Below, piece after piece: positions 38,105-47,497 of a DNA stretch of 64,000 nucleotides (positions within the stretch are counted from its first letter, which is position 1; each line of letters opens with the position of its first letter). The stretch is from NCBI RefSeq assembly GCF_014203095.1, contig NZ_JACHIG010000007.1, positions 186,001 through 250,000 of the forward strand, written 5' to 3'. Below the pieces are notes generated by a model. It made no database searches and was not told the origin of the DNA. It worked only from the letters and a program-made list of their open reading frames with translations. The position numbers were made by a program, and so were the translations under genes. This DNA is from Prosthecobacter vanneervenii. Lineage in GTDB: Bacteria > Verrucomicrobiota > Verrucomicrobiia > Verrucomicrobiales > Verrucomicrobiaceae.

Positions 38105-39079
38105 ATGCTCCCGCTTCGCTCTCTTTCCATCGCTGCTGTGTTCAGTCTCGGCACGCTTCTCCATGCCGCAGACAGTCCCTTCGTCGGCCGCTGGGCGCTC
38201 ACGATTCCCGGAGGCGGCGCGGGCTGGCTCGGCGTTGAGTCCAAGGACGGCGCCCTCAGCTCCAGCGTGCTCTGGGGCGGCGGCAGCGTGGTGCCCACCG
38301 CCGGCACCAAGATCGACGGAGACACCCTCCTGGTGACCCGTGAGCAGAAGAACAAGGAGGGCAAGCTGACTGCTATCGAAACCATTTCCGCCAAGATCGA
38401 AGGCGAAAACCTCAAGCTCACCACCTCCAAGAAAAACGCGGAAGGCAAGGAGATCGGCAAGCCGCAGGACTTTGCCGGCAAGCGCATCCCCGACGTGCCG
38501 CCAGCACCTGACCTTTCCAAGGTGAAGTACGGCGCTCCCATCCAGCTCCTCAATGGCAAAGACCTCACCGGCTGGCGTCTGCTGAAGGAGGGCGTGGACA
38601 ATGGCTGGAGCGTTGTGGACGGCGTGCTGCAAAACCGCGTGGTGAAGGCCAAGGACAAGCACTTTGGCAATCTGCGCACCGACGCCGAGTTTGAAGACTT
38701 CAATCTCAAGACCGAAGTCCGCACCCAGGAAGGCAGCAACAGCGGCATCTACCTGCGCGGCATCTACGAAGTGCAGGTGATGGAAAGCTTTGGCCAGCCG
38801 CTGGACTCCCACCACATGGGCGCGCTCTACAGCCGCATCACCCCCAGCGTGGCCGCCGAAAAGCCCATCGGTGAATGGCAGACGCTCGACATCACCCTCG
38901 TGGACCGCCACCTGACCGTCATCCTCAATGGCAAGACCATCATCGACAACGCCCCCGTGCTCGGCTGCACCGGCGGTGCGATGACCAGCGATGAATTCAA
39001 GCCCGGCCCCATCTACCTCCAGGGCGACCACACCAATGTGGACTACCGCAACATGGTGCTGACTCCGGTGGTGAAGTAA
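38105..39079 (+). CDS. Secreted DUF1080 (3-keto-disaccharide hydrolase-like) protein
   Basis: A 324-residue exported protein. The signal peptide is MLPLRSLSIAAVFSLGTLLHA. An N-terminal beta-rich module (about 25-120) is followed by the DUF1080 domain (about 140-322), seen from IQLLNGKDLTGWRLL, through VRTQEGSNSGIYLRGIYEVQ and VMESFGQPLDSHHMGALY, to GPIYLQGDHTNVDYRNMVLTP. Characterised members of this family hydrolyse 3-keto-glycosides; many in this phylum are untested. It probably shares a transcript with the upstream hydrolase gene. Confidence 0.88.
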   Translation: MLPLRSLSIAAVFSLGTLLHAADSPFVGRWALTIPGGGAGWLGVESKDGALSSSVLWGGGSVVPTAGTKIDGDTLLVTREQKNKEGKLTAIETISAKIEGENLKLTTSKKNAEGKEIGKPQDFAGKRIPDVPPAPDLSKVKYGAPIQLLNGKDLTGWRLLKEGVDNGWSVVDGVLQNRVVKAKDKHFGNLRTDAEFEDFNLKTEVRTQEGSNSGIYLRGIYEVQVMESFGQPLDSHHMGALYSRITPSVAAEKPIGEWQTLDITLVDRHLTVILNGKTIIDNAPVLGCTGGAMTSDEFKPGPIYLQGDHTNVDYRNMVLTPVVK

Positions 39080-39131
39080 TCCACTTCTTTGCGCGGGTGT
39101 GAGGAGGCGGGGCAGCTAGCAGCTTCCGCCC

Positions 39132-40010
39132 TCACACCCCCAGCCGTTCCTGCACGGCCTTGATGGCCTTTTGGCGGTTGTCCACGGCCAGCTTTTTGAA
39201 GATGTGCTCGTTGTGCCGGTTCACGGTGTGCAGGGTCACATCCAGGATCTGAGCGATCTCTGGGTTGCTCTTGCCTTCACAAACCCAGTAGAGCACCTCC
39301 GCCTCGCGCTCGGTCAGGCCCAGGCTCTGCAGGCGTTCGATGGTGACTTTGACCGACTCCACACGGCCCAGCAGGTAAAAGCGGTCGTCCCGGCAGCGGG
39401 CCAGCGAGAACATGATGCGGTGCCCGTCCTGCTCCATTTCCAGCGGCGGGCAGGTTTTCTCATTCGCGTCTGAGAGCTGCTGCAGCCAGTGGCGCACGGC
39501 AGGGGGCAGCATGTAGTGCAGCGCACCTGGAGCGCGCTCCAGCGTTTTGCCAAAGAACCAGTGCGCCGCCTTGTCGCCCTCCAGCACTTCACCCTTGCTG
39601 GAGACGATGAGGAGCTCGCACGCGGCCACCTGCGGAGCGTCGTTGGCCGAGCGCGGGGCCTGCTCCGTAGTCTTGCCCATGATGGAGCTGTGCTGGTGGG
39701 GGCCCTGTGCGGAGTTGCTGAAAACGAGCCGCTGATTGGCGATGCGGATTTCATCTCCATTGCGCAGGCGGCGTGCCGTGCTGAGCCGCAAGCCGTTGAC
39801 GATCACGCCATTGCGGCTGCCGAGATCGCTGATCCACCAGTCCCCATTCAGCATCATCATCACCGCATGGCGTCGGGAGGCCTGCACGTTGTTGATGGGG
39901 ATGTCGTTGTCAGAGCGGCGGCCGATGAAGCATGTGCCGGTGAGTGAATGTACGCCACCGCTCCATCTGAGACTGGCTGATTGGATCCCGGCACCGGCGT
40001 TTACGGACAT
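39132..40010 (-). CDS. FHA-domain transcription regulator with a LuxR-type HTH
   Basis: A 292-residue regulator. The N-terminal FHA domain (about 10-105) has the phosphothreonine-binding residues in FIGRRSDNDI, ASRRHAVMM and DLGSRNGVIVNG. A middle domain (about 125-215), probably PAS-like, links to a C-terminal LuxR/GerE helix-turn-helix: LTEREAEVLYWVCEGKSNPE, then VTLHTVNRHNEHIFKKLAVD. It has no receiver domain, so it is probably switched by binding a Thr-phosphorylated partner. The frame is open to 40106, but MSVNAGAG at 40010 precedes the first domain. A perfect palindrome lies 58 bases upstream. Confidence 0.85.
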   Translation of the reverse strand: MSVNAGAGIQSASLRWSGGVHSLTGTCFIGRRSDNDIPINNVQASRRHAVMMMLNGDWWISDLGSRNGVIVNGLRLSTARRLRNGDEIRIANQRLVFSNSAQGPHQHSSIMGKTTEQAPRSANDAPQVAACELLIVSSKGEVLEGDKAAHWFFGKTLERAPGALHYMLPPAVRHWLQQLSDANEKTCPPLEMEQDGHRIMFSLARCRDDRFYLLGRVESVKVTIERLQSLGLTEREAEVLYWVCEGKSNPEIAQILDVTLHTVNRHNEHIFKKLAVDNRQKAIKAVQERLGV

Positions 40011-40067
40011 GCATTTTAACCTGCGCAGAAGTGATGAAAGTGCAACGCGGCTAAAAAAAACTTCACG

Positions 40068-40087
40068 TATTGGCAGGTCTGCCAATA
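40068..40087. promoter_or_regulatory. Perfect 9-bp inverted repeat, operator-like
   Basis: TATTGGCAG (40068-40076) and CTGCCAATA (40079-40087) are separated by two bases. It lies between the divergent FHA-LuxR gene (start 40010) and the Cys-rich gene (start 40138), where an autoregulatory site of a dimeric helix-turn-helix protein would be expected. Confidence 0.5.
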
Positions 40088-40137
40088 GCACATTTTCTCG
40101 TCTCATCCGACTCGTGCGTCAGATCACCCCCGCACGC

Positions 40138-40374
40138 ATGAAAACCGATGTTTTGGCCCAAGTTCAGACGCGTTCCAAAAAGGCCTGCGCCGTGTCATCC
40201 TCATGCGCGACAGAGAGAGTGGCGGTCGCTGCTACATCGGCGGTGTCTGGTTCGCAGCGTCCGTTTTGCATGCTTTGCGTGCACTGCCCCAAATGCCTGG
40301 AAAATCCCCAGTCGGTCAGCTGTGAACTGTGCACCAGCTGCCGGGCATGCTCGCTGCATGGCCGCTGTGGCTGA
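40138..40374 (+). CDS. Cys-rich microprotein with two CxxCxxCxxC blocks
   Basis: A 78-residue protein, divergent from the FHA-LuxR gene. The first 40 residues are Ala/Ser/Val-rich and polar. Then come two blocks of four Cys at three-residue spacing, Cys44-47-50-53 and Cys62-65-68-71, plus Cys77 and two more at 17 and 23. The spacing recalls 4Fe-4S ferredoxin or zinc-cluster motifs, although the final Cys is one residue closer than in ferredoxins. No family recognised. No Shine-Dalgarno site is seen. Because the gene is short, a chance frame cannot be excluded, but such regular Cys spacing is unlikely by chance. Confidence 0.45.
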   Translation: MKTDVLAQVQTRSKKACAVSSSCATERVAVAATSAVSGSQRPFCMLCVHCPKCLENPQSVSCELCTSCRACSLHGRCG

Positions 40375-40576
40375 GGCCATGGTCCGCTAAAAAGACCCGG
40401 CTGCAGAAGCACCGTCTTAGGGTGATTATCCTTATCCCCACTCTGTGGGCGTGTTTCACGGAGCGCACACACACGCTGCGTTCAACCCATGCGGATGAGG
40501 CAGTCAGGATGTTTTCTGTCAGGAACAAAGCAGCTGACACGTTACAGTAAGCAAGATCACAACAGATCCCTTTGCT

Positions 40577-40996
40577 ATGAACACGATCCCTGTACCTCTC
40601 CAAGGGCAGGCGGCCTCGTTTCAGCTGGTCGCCCCTGCCCACAACGCCGAAGCGCGTTTCGTCACCCGGAATCTCCATCGCGTCTGGCAGCTGCGCCGGA
40701 TGCAGGCCACCCTCCTGCGGCCCTTCCGCCAGGCCCTCCGCCCCCTGCTTGTCTGGCTGCGGCAGGACCACATCTTTGTCAAAAGCGGTCAGCACGGCAC
40801 GCCACCTGTCAGCCTCAGGCTCAAGCAGTTTGGCTGGGAGACGCTGCTGCTGAGCCTCGTGCTCGGCCCGCTGGCTTTCATCATGTTGCTGCCGCTGCTC
40901 ATCCTCATCTTCCCGGTCTTTGTCATCATCGGCCTGGCCGCCGTGGTGTTCAATGCCTTGCGGGCGGATGACATGCAGGAGCATGCGCTGACCTGA
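40577..40996 (+). CDS. Membrane-anchored hypothetical protein (139 aa)
   Basis: A protein with a basic, soluble first half (NLHRVWQLRRMQATLLRPFR) and one or two hydrophobic helices near the C-terminus (about 89-128, LLLSLVLGPLAFIMLLPLLI and on). Probably an inner-membrane protein with most of its mass in the cytoplasm. It stands alone, with about 200 bases of DNA before it in which I see only scattered promoter-like motifs (CTGACA at 40534). No family recognised. Confidence 0.55.
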   Translation: MNTIPVPLQGQAASFQLVAPAHNAEARFVTRNLHRVWQLRRMQATLLRPFRQALRPLLVWLRQDHIFVKSGQHGTPPVSLRLKQFGWETLLLSLVLGPLAFIMLLPLLILIFPVFVIIGLAAVVFNALRADDMQEHALT

Positions 40997-41030
40997 CACG
41001 CCAGGTACTGAGCCTGAGCCATGTGCAATC

Positions 41031-41774
41031 TCAGCCCTGCTGCTTCTGCTTTTTCATCACCTTGTAAACCAGCCATGCGGCGATGTTGATCACCGCCATG
41101 GCGGCGAGGAGTTGTGTCATCGTGGTGGCCAGGCTGCCCTTGCCCAGGCCGCTGCCCACCAGGCTGAAAGCCACATTCAGCGGCAGGTAGCCCAGCGCGG
41201 TGCCCAGCAGAAAGCGCGTGTGCTTCACCGGCGTCATGCCCAGCAGAACATTCAGTACCAGACCCGGCACCATGAGCTGCCGTACCCAGAAGACCCGCAG
41301 CACGGACGGCTTTTTCAGCAGTTTCTTCAGCCACGGCCATTTCTCAGCACGTGACTCCGCCGCACGGCGGAAGCCATGGCGTGACAGCACAAACGCGCCA
41401 TACGAGCCCAAGGTGGATGCCACCAGCGAGATCACCAGCCCCTCGCCAAAGCCAAACACCAGCCCTGCAGCAGCGCACAGCGGCAGGCGCGGCACGCCCA
41501 GCATCACACTGCCGGCGCAGGCGGCCATGAAGATGGCATGCGCGCCCCAGCCAAAATCGTGCACCATCTTTTTCCAGGTCTGCACATTGGAGATCCAGGC
41601 CTTCAGCGGCGTGAAATGTGCCACGGCCATGAAAGCGGCCACCAGCAGCACGGCCATGAGCACCTGGCGTGTTTCCTTGCCGAGCGCGCGCGAGGTCTCC
41701 TGCTCCACCTCGGTGGCTACCGCAGCGTCCAGCAGTTCTTCAGGTTCCTGCGCGGGATCTTCGTGTGTCGCCAT
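41031..41774 (-). CDS. TVP38/DedA-type (VTT domain) membrane protein
   Basis: A 247-residue inner-membrane protein. An acidic cytoplasmic N-terminus precedes about six hydrophobic segments. The VTT domain is recognisable from LPLCAAAGLVFGFGEGLVIS through STLGSYGAFVLSRHGFRRAA to LNVLLGMTPVKHTRFLLGTA and GYLPLNVAFSLVGSGLGKG. Related proteins are lipid scramblases or flippases (UptA, DedA, TMEM41B). Its ATG at 41774 overlaps the stop of the upstream PQQ-type gene by one base (TAATG), so the two are translationally coupled, although I see no functional link. Confidence 0.8.
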   Translation of the reverse strand: MATHEDPAQEPEELLDAAVATEVEQETSRALGKETRQVLMAVLLVAAFMAVAHFTPLKAWISNVQTWKKMVHDFGWGAHAIFMAACAGSVMLGVPRLPLCAAAGLVFGFGEGLVISLVASTLGSYGAFVLSRHGFRRAAESRAEKWPWLKKLLKKPSVLRVFWVRQLMVPGLVLNVLLGMTPVKHTRFLLGTALGYLPLNVAFSLVGSGLGKGSLATTMTQLLAAMAVINIAAWLVYKVMKKQKQQG

Positions 41775-42943
41775 TACTGCAGCTTCCACAGTTTGGCGTC
41801 GCTGCGCACATAGATCGCGCCACCGGAGATGGCGGGCGTGGTCAGTACCGTCTCTTTCAGCTCGATCTCCTTCAGCACTTTGCCTTCGGGAGCCTCGGGG
41901 TCGATCACCTGGAAGATGCCGCGCTCATTCACGATGTAGATTCGCTTGCCAGCCGCCACGGGCGATCCGCTGAAGGGGCCCTTCAGGCGCAGCTTCCAGG
42001 CTTCGTCGCCATTTTTCACGCTCGCCTTGATCAGCACGCCCGCGCCATTCACCACGTAGATGGAGTCTCCGAGCACCAGCGGGCTGGCCGTGCCGGGGTT
42101 CAGCTTCTCATTGCGCCATAGCTGCGTCACCGCGCCCTTTTCCGGAGCCAGCGCCGTGATGCCATGAGACACCGCATAAAGTGCCTCGCCGGTGCCCACG
42201 CTGGAGGGGATGGTGCTCGCGCCGTCGCTGTAATCCCACACCGTTTTGCCTGTCGCGGGTTCCACGGCCAGGATGCCTTTGCTGGACTGCAGAGCCACCA
42301 CGTTTTTCCACACCGTGGCGCTGCTCCAGTTGGCTGCCTTCGGGCGCTCCAGCTTCCACTTGTTGCGGCCAGTGGCCACGTCCAGGCCTGCGGCAAAGGA
42401 CTCGCTGTCATTCTCGCTCTGCACCACCAGCGTGCCGTCCACCACCACCGGGCTCTGGGACATGCCCAGGCTGTTGCTGGCATTGGCGTAGTCATACGTC
42501 AGACCGCGCAGCCAGAGCAGCTTGCCATCAAGATCGAAGGCAAAGAGGTCATTGGAGGAAAACAGCGCAAAGACTTGGTCGCCATCGCTGCACGGGGTGT
42601 TGGCCGCCACGCAGGTCTTGTTGTGCGTCATGGTGCGGCCGGTGGTGCGCATCGCACGCTCCCAGCGCTTGCTGCCATCCGCTGCATTGAAGCAGAACAC
42701 ATGCAGCGTCTCCTGGCCCGGGCCGCTGGAGCACGTCACAAACACACGGTCCCCTACCACGATCGGTGCCGAGAGCCCGCGCCCCGGCAGGTCCGCCGAC
42801 CACGCCACCTTGAGGTCATCTCCCGGAGTCTTGGCCTCGGTGGAAACCGCCGAGGCATTCGGCCCGCGGAACTGCAGCCAGTCGGCGTGGGCGGAGGCTG
42901 AAAGATAAAAGCTAAAAGCTAAAAGGAGTGAGGTGGTCTTCAT
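41774..42943 (-). CDS. Exported PQQ-like beta-propeller protein
   Basis: A 389-residue exported propeller. The signal peptide is about 1-19 and the mature protein starts with DWLQFRGPNASAVS, the WxxxRGPxxxG-type opening common in planctomycetes and verrucomicrobia. Repeated propeller units are seen as FCFNAADGSKRWERAM, FAFDLDGKLLWLRGL, GLDVATGRNKWKLERP and AVEPATGKTVWDYSD. It lacks the residues of a full quinoprotein dehydrogenase, so a scaffold or outer-membrane assembly role (BamB-like) is as likely as catalysis. It is coupled to the VTT gene downstream and follows the exported gene at 42982. Confidence 0.8.
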   Translation of the reverse strand: MKTTSLLLAFSFYLSASAHADWLQFRGPNASAVSTEAKTPGDDLKVAWSADLPGRGLSAPIVVGDRVFVTCSSGPGQETLHVFCFNAADGSKRWERAMRTTGRTMTHNKTCVAANTPCSDGDQVFALFSSNDLFAFDLDGKLLWLRGLTYDYANASNSLGMSQSPVVVDGTLVVQSENDSESFAAGLDVATGRNKWKLERPKAANWSSATVWKNVVALQSSKGILAVEPATGKTVWDYSDGASTIPSSVGTGEALYAVSHGITALAPEKGAVTQLWRNEKLNPGTASPLVLGDSIYVVNGAGVLIKASVKNGDEAWKLRLKGPFSGSPVAAGKRIYIVNERGIFQVIDPEAPEGKVLKEIELKETVLTTPAISGGAIYVRSDAKLWKLQ

Positions 42944-42981
42944 GACACGATCAGATTCTTGGATGTTTCAGATTTCATCTT

Positions 42982-44091
42982 TTAGTTTTTGGCGAGAATC
43001 GCCGTGCCCGTGGCATCGCACACGCGCAGCTGGAACTCCCACTCCACCGTCCACTGCTCCGTCTGCTCGTTCTGGCAGCACTTCACCAGGATGGTGTTCT
43101 TGCCCTTCTTGAGCTGGCAGGGCAGCTTGTACTGGTCCAGCTTCGCTCCACGGTGGTACTCATCGCGCGCAAAGAGCAGCTCGCCGTTCAGCCACACCTT
43201 CCAGCCGTTTTTGCAGCCGATGCGGATCTCCGCCGGGCGGTCCTCGGTGCTGTAGAAATCAGTGGCCGCATAGCCCACCACGCTCTTCTCCATGCCAAAG
43301 GGCTTGTTGAAGTCGATCTTGCCGTACTCATCCGTGCTGGTGAAGTCCACCCACTTGGCCTCCTTGGTCTTTCCCTCGTAGGTGGCGTCAAACTTCAGCT
43401 CTTTCTCCGGCGGATACTCCGTGGCGAAACCGCCTCGGTCTGCATTGCTGAAAGGTGCGATCATCTTCCAGCTCATGAGAAAGCCGAAGTGCTTGGGCAG
43501 GTCCACCTTCTGGTCCAGCTCCCGCAGTTTCTTGGCCAGCGTCTTGATCTGGTCCTCGTCGCGTGCCGCACCCAGCCCTTTGCCAAAGGCCACGATGGCC
43601 GCGTCCTTGTCTTTCTTTTCTAGCGCCGCATTGCCGTCCTCGATCAGCTTGGCCACCGGATGGCGGCGCAGGTCAGAGCTGGGGTCTTCCAGCAGCGTCG
43701 GGGTCAGGTCCTCCGCCAGCTTGGCATCCGCACGATGGATCAGGTCAAAGGCCACCACGCGTGCGCCGGGGCTGTTGTGCGTGTCTTTGAGAAACGCCAC
43801 CAGCGCCTGCACCGGCAGCTTCTTGGCCTGCAGCGCCTCGTCCGCCAGCACGCCTACGGCGGCTCGCAGCCAGTTTTCCGCCAGTGGGTTGGCCCCGTTC
43901 ATGCCCTTCAACACCTCCGGCAGCGCGGCGGGGTCCGCCTTCACGATCTGCTGCCACGCCTGCCCGGCCGCCTCATTGCCCTGCCCCTCCCGCTGCACCG
44001 CACGCAGCGTCTCGATGGGTTTCGACAAATCCTCCGCCGCCTGCAAAGACGCAGCGGCAAGGGTGAAGAGACAGACGAATTTCAGTTTCAT
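42982..44091 (-). CDS. Exported hypothetical protein with a carbohydrate-binding-like C-terminus
   Basis: A 369-residue exported protein. MKLKFVCLFTLAAASLQAAE is a signal peptide and sets the start at 44091. Residues about 25-190 form Ala/Leu-rich helical repeats of HEAT type. The C-terminal part (about 225-365) is a beta-sandwich with IRIGCKNGWKVWLNGELLFA and KGKNTILVKCCQNEQTEQW, as in the jelly-roll modules that carry a W-L-N-G strand in some glycosidases. The substrate is unknown. The PQQ-type gene follows after 38 bases, so co-transcription is likely. Confidence 0.65.
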   Translation of the reverse strand: MKLKFVCLFTLAAASLQAAEDLSKPIETLRAVQREGQGNEAAGQAWQQIVKADPAALPEVLKGMNGANPLAENWLRAAVGVLADEALQAKKLPVQALVAFLKDTHNSPGARVVAFDLIHRADAKLAEDLTPTLLEDPSSDLRRHPVAKLIEDGNAALEKKDKDAAIVAFGKGLGAARDEDQIKTLAKKLRELDQKVDLPKHFGFLMSWKMIAPFSNADRGGFATEYPPEKELKFDATYEGKTKEAKWVDFTSTDEYGKIDFNKPFGMEKSVVGYAATDFYSTEDRPAEIRIGCKNGWKVWLNGELLFARDEYHRGAKLDQYKLPCQLKKGKNTILVKCCQNEQTEQWTVEWEFQLRVCDATGTAILAKN

Positions 44092-44173
44092 ACAGTGGAA
44101 CGGCAAGCTTTCACAAAGAACGCACCGAGCCAAGCTTGAGTTTCGGCCAGTTCTGTTTCACTGAACACCCCCC

Positions 44174-46039
<1,866 letters not shown>

Positions 46040-46042
<3 letters not shown>

Positions 46043-46208
46043 ACCTGTTCTCGAAAAGAATGTCCGATTGAACCGGCGAGCGCAGCGGCCCCAGTGGCAA
46101 GGCGGGAGAGCCGCCTGCTATTTGAAAATAACAGGCAAGCGACCAACGCAGCCAATGGGGCCGCTCCGCCGCCCGGGCAATGTGACAGGCTTTTCGAGAA
46201 CTGGTATA
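46040..46208. mobile_element. MITE-like full-length palindrome (~165 bp)
   Basis: The perfect 12-base arms GTTCTCGAAAAG (46047-46058) and CTTTTCGAGAAC (46190-46201) flank 131 bases. The match continues imperfectly inwards (GCGGCCCCAGTGGC on one side and its near complement on the other) to a central hairpin CCTGCTATTT/AAATAACAGG (46114-46135), so the whole unit folds back about base 46124. TA occurs at both outer ends (46040-46041 and 46207-46208), as in IS630/Tc1-type targets. It contains no coding frame. The TAG stop of the ABC-F gene lies in its left end. Confidence 0.65.
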
Positions 46209-46343
46209 GTAGCTCCAGCTGTTACAGTTGTTCTTCTGACATGACGCCACCGCTGCTCGAAAACGGTTGCGCATACTGAGGAGTTGTGGTTTTCCGGACG
46301 GGTGGATCTGTCATCTCATGAACTCTCCTTGCAGCGTGGTGCA

Positions 46344-46982
46344 GTGCGCGTTTTTTTGTTTTTGCTGACGTCGCTCAGCATGGTGGCCTGCTCCTTTCAG
46401 CGCACGGTCACCGTCCGCCATCCTATTCCTGGCACGGGCGCCTTCTGGATTGAAGAAGTGCCGGTGTACAAACGGCCGCGTGAACCCCGGACACCCAAGG
46501 CCTCAAAACGGCTGGCTCCCCGGCAAGATGAAGGTGAGTGGCACGGCGACACCATGTCTGGTTCTCCCAGCATGATCATCCGCCTCAGCGAGCAGAAGAT
46601 CTACTTTTACAAAGGCGGCCAGCTGGCCGGTGTCTCGCCCATTTCCTCAGGCCGCGAAGGCATGGCCACCAAGGCGGGCAGCTTCTCAGTCATCGAGAAG
46701 GACAGGGACCACGCCTCCTCCCTCTTTGGCGACTACGTCAGCCGCGATGGCACCGTCTTGAAACGCGAGATCGATGTGCGCAAAGATCCGCGTCCTCCGG
46801 GCGCTCTGTTTGACGCAGCGCGCATGCCCTACTTCATGCGCATCACCGGCGCCATCGGCATGCACGAGGGTTACCTGCCCGGCTACCCCGCCTCTCACGG
46901 CTGCATCCGTCTTCCCCAGCGCATGGCCGAGATCTTCTTCCACCACTCCTCCGTGGGCACGCCGGTCAAGATCGTGCCCTGA
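46344..46982 (+). CDS. L,D-transpeptidase (YkuD), probable lipoprotein
   Basis: A 212-residue envelope enzyme that crosslinks peptidoglycan at the diaminopimelate position or attaches proteins to it. The hydrophobic start (VFLFLLTSLSMVAC) ends in a possible lipobox Cys. The YkuD domain (about 85-210) shows QKIYFYKGGQLAG, then IGMHEGYLPGYPASHGCIRL with the active-site His and Cys. The start is uncertain: GTG 46344 best fits the signal sequence, while TTG 46329 and TTG 46284 are in frame upstream. The MITE-like element lies just before the gene and may carry its promoter. Confidence 0.82.
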   Translation: MRVFLFLLTSLSMVACSFQRTVTVRHPIPGTGAFWIEEVPVYKRPREPRTPKASKRLAPRQDEGEWHGDTMSGSPSMIIRLSEQKIYFYKGGQLAGVSPISSGREGMATKAGSFSVIEKDRDHASSLFGDYVSRDGTVLKREIDVRKDPRPPGALFDAARMPYFMRITGAIGMHEGYLPGYPASHGCIRLPQRMAEIFFHHSSVGTPVKIVP

Positions 46983-47035
46983 GTCTGATCAAGGCCCCGC
47001 TGCCCATGCGGGCAAGGCCAAGTGATGAGATCTTG

Positions 47036-47068
47036 CACCGCAGAGATTCGGAGAACGCAGAGAAAAAT
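47036..47068 (+). repeat. Left inverted repeat flanking the GxxExxY pseudogene
   Basis: The first 28 bases (from CACCGCAGAGATTCGGAG to the last AGAGA) match the complement of 47455-47482 in 26 positions. The two copies bracket the pseudogene in inverted orientation. Confidence 0.6.
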
Positions 47069-47123
47069 GGAAAACTGTGTTCTGCACGCTCCAAACCTAT
47101 GCAGAGTGAATTTTGAAATCCAC

Positions 47124-47449
47124 TCAATGCAGAGTCGATGTCACGCGCTTTAGTCCATCCTTCATGAGCGCGGCACTAAAGTTGAAAATCAATCCTTTGT
47201 CCAGCCGCCGAGCCTGAGCTTGGCCCGAAATTGAGCTTCAACAATGGGCGTCAAACGATCCACGGTCAGGATTAGCAGGGGAAGCTGCTCTCCGACAACC
47301 ATCTCAATTTCCATCTTTTGCTCCAAGACCAGGTCATCAAGGCTTCTTCATACATCGCTTCATCCTGTCCAGGTCCCAGCCGCCGATGCACCGCCATGTG
47401 CAGTCCCAATCACCCGTTCTGTAAGATGATTGATTTCCACCTCGGTCAT
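47124..47449 (-). pseudogene. Decayed GxxExxY-family gene
   Basis: On the minus strand ATG 47449 opens MTEVEINHLTERVIGTA; the frame then shifts, and MAVHRRLGPGQDEAMYEEAL, the heart of the GxxExxY family, is read in another frame. After a further shift and an internal loss come LVLEQKMEIEMVVGEQL and PIVEAQ, then LIFNFSAALMKDGLKRVTS in yet another frame, ending with TGA at 47126-47124. At least three lesions separate pieces that line up in order with an intact family member of about 125 residues. The role of the family is not known. Confidence 0.7.
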
Positions 47450-47482
47450 AAAAATCTCTGCGTTCTCCAAATCTCAGCGGTG
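47450..47482 (-). repeat. Right inverted repeat flanking the GxxExxY pseudogene
   Basis: Read on the minus strand it begins CACCGCTGAGATTTGGAG and matches the left copy (47036-47063) in 26 of 28 bases. It ends right at the start codon of the pseudogene. Confidence 0.6.
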
Positions 47483-47497
47483 CCGATCTCAGTCCTT

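Noticed and set aside
40164..40472. A 102-codon minus-strand frame over the Cys-rich gene
   Set aside because: It has no motif or promoter, while the plus frame carries the regular Cys spacing.
46284..46343. TTG 46284 as start of the L,D-transpeptidase
   Set aside because: It would put 20 non-hydrophobic residues before the signal sequence; GTG 46344 gives a normal lipoprotein signal, though the choice is not certain.
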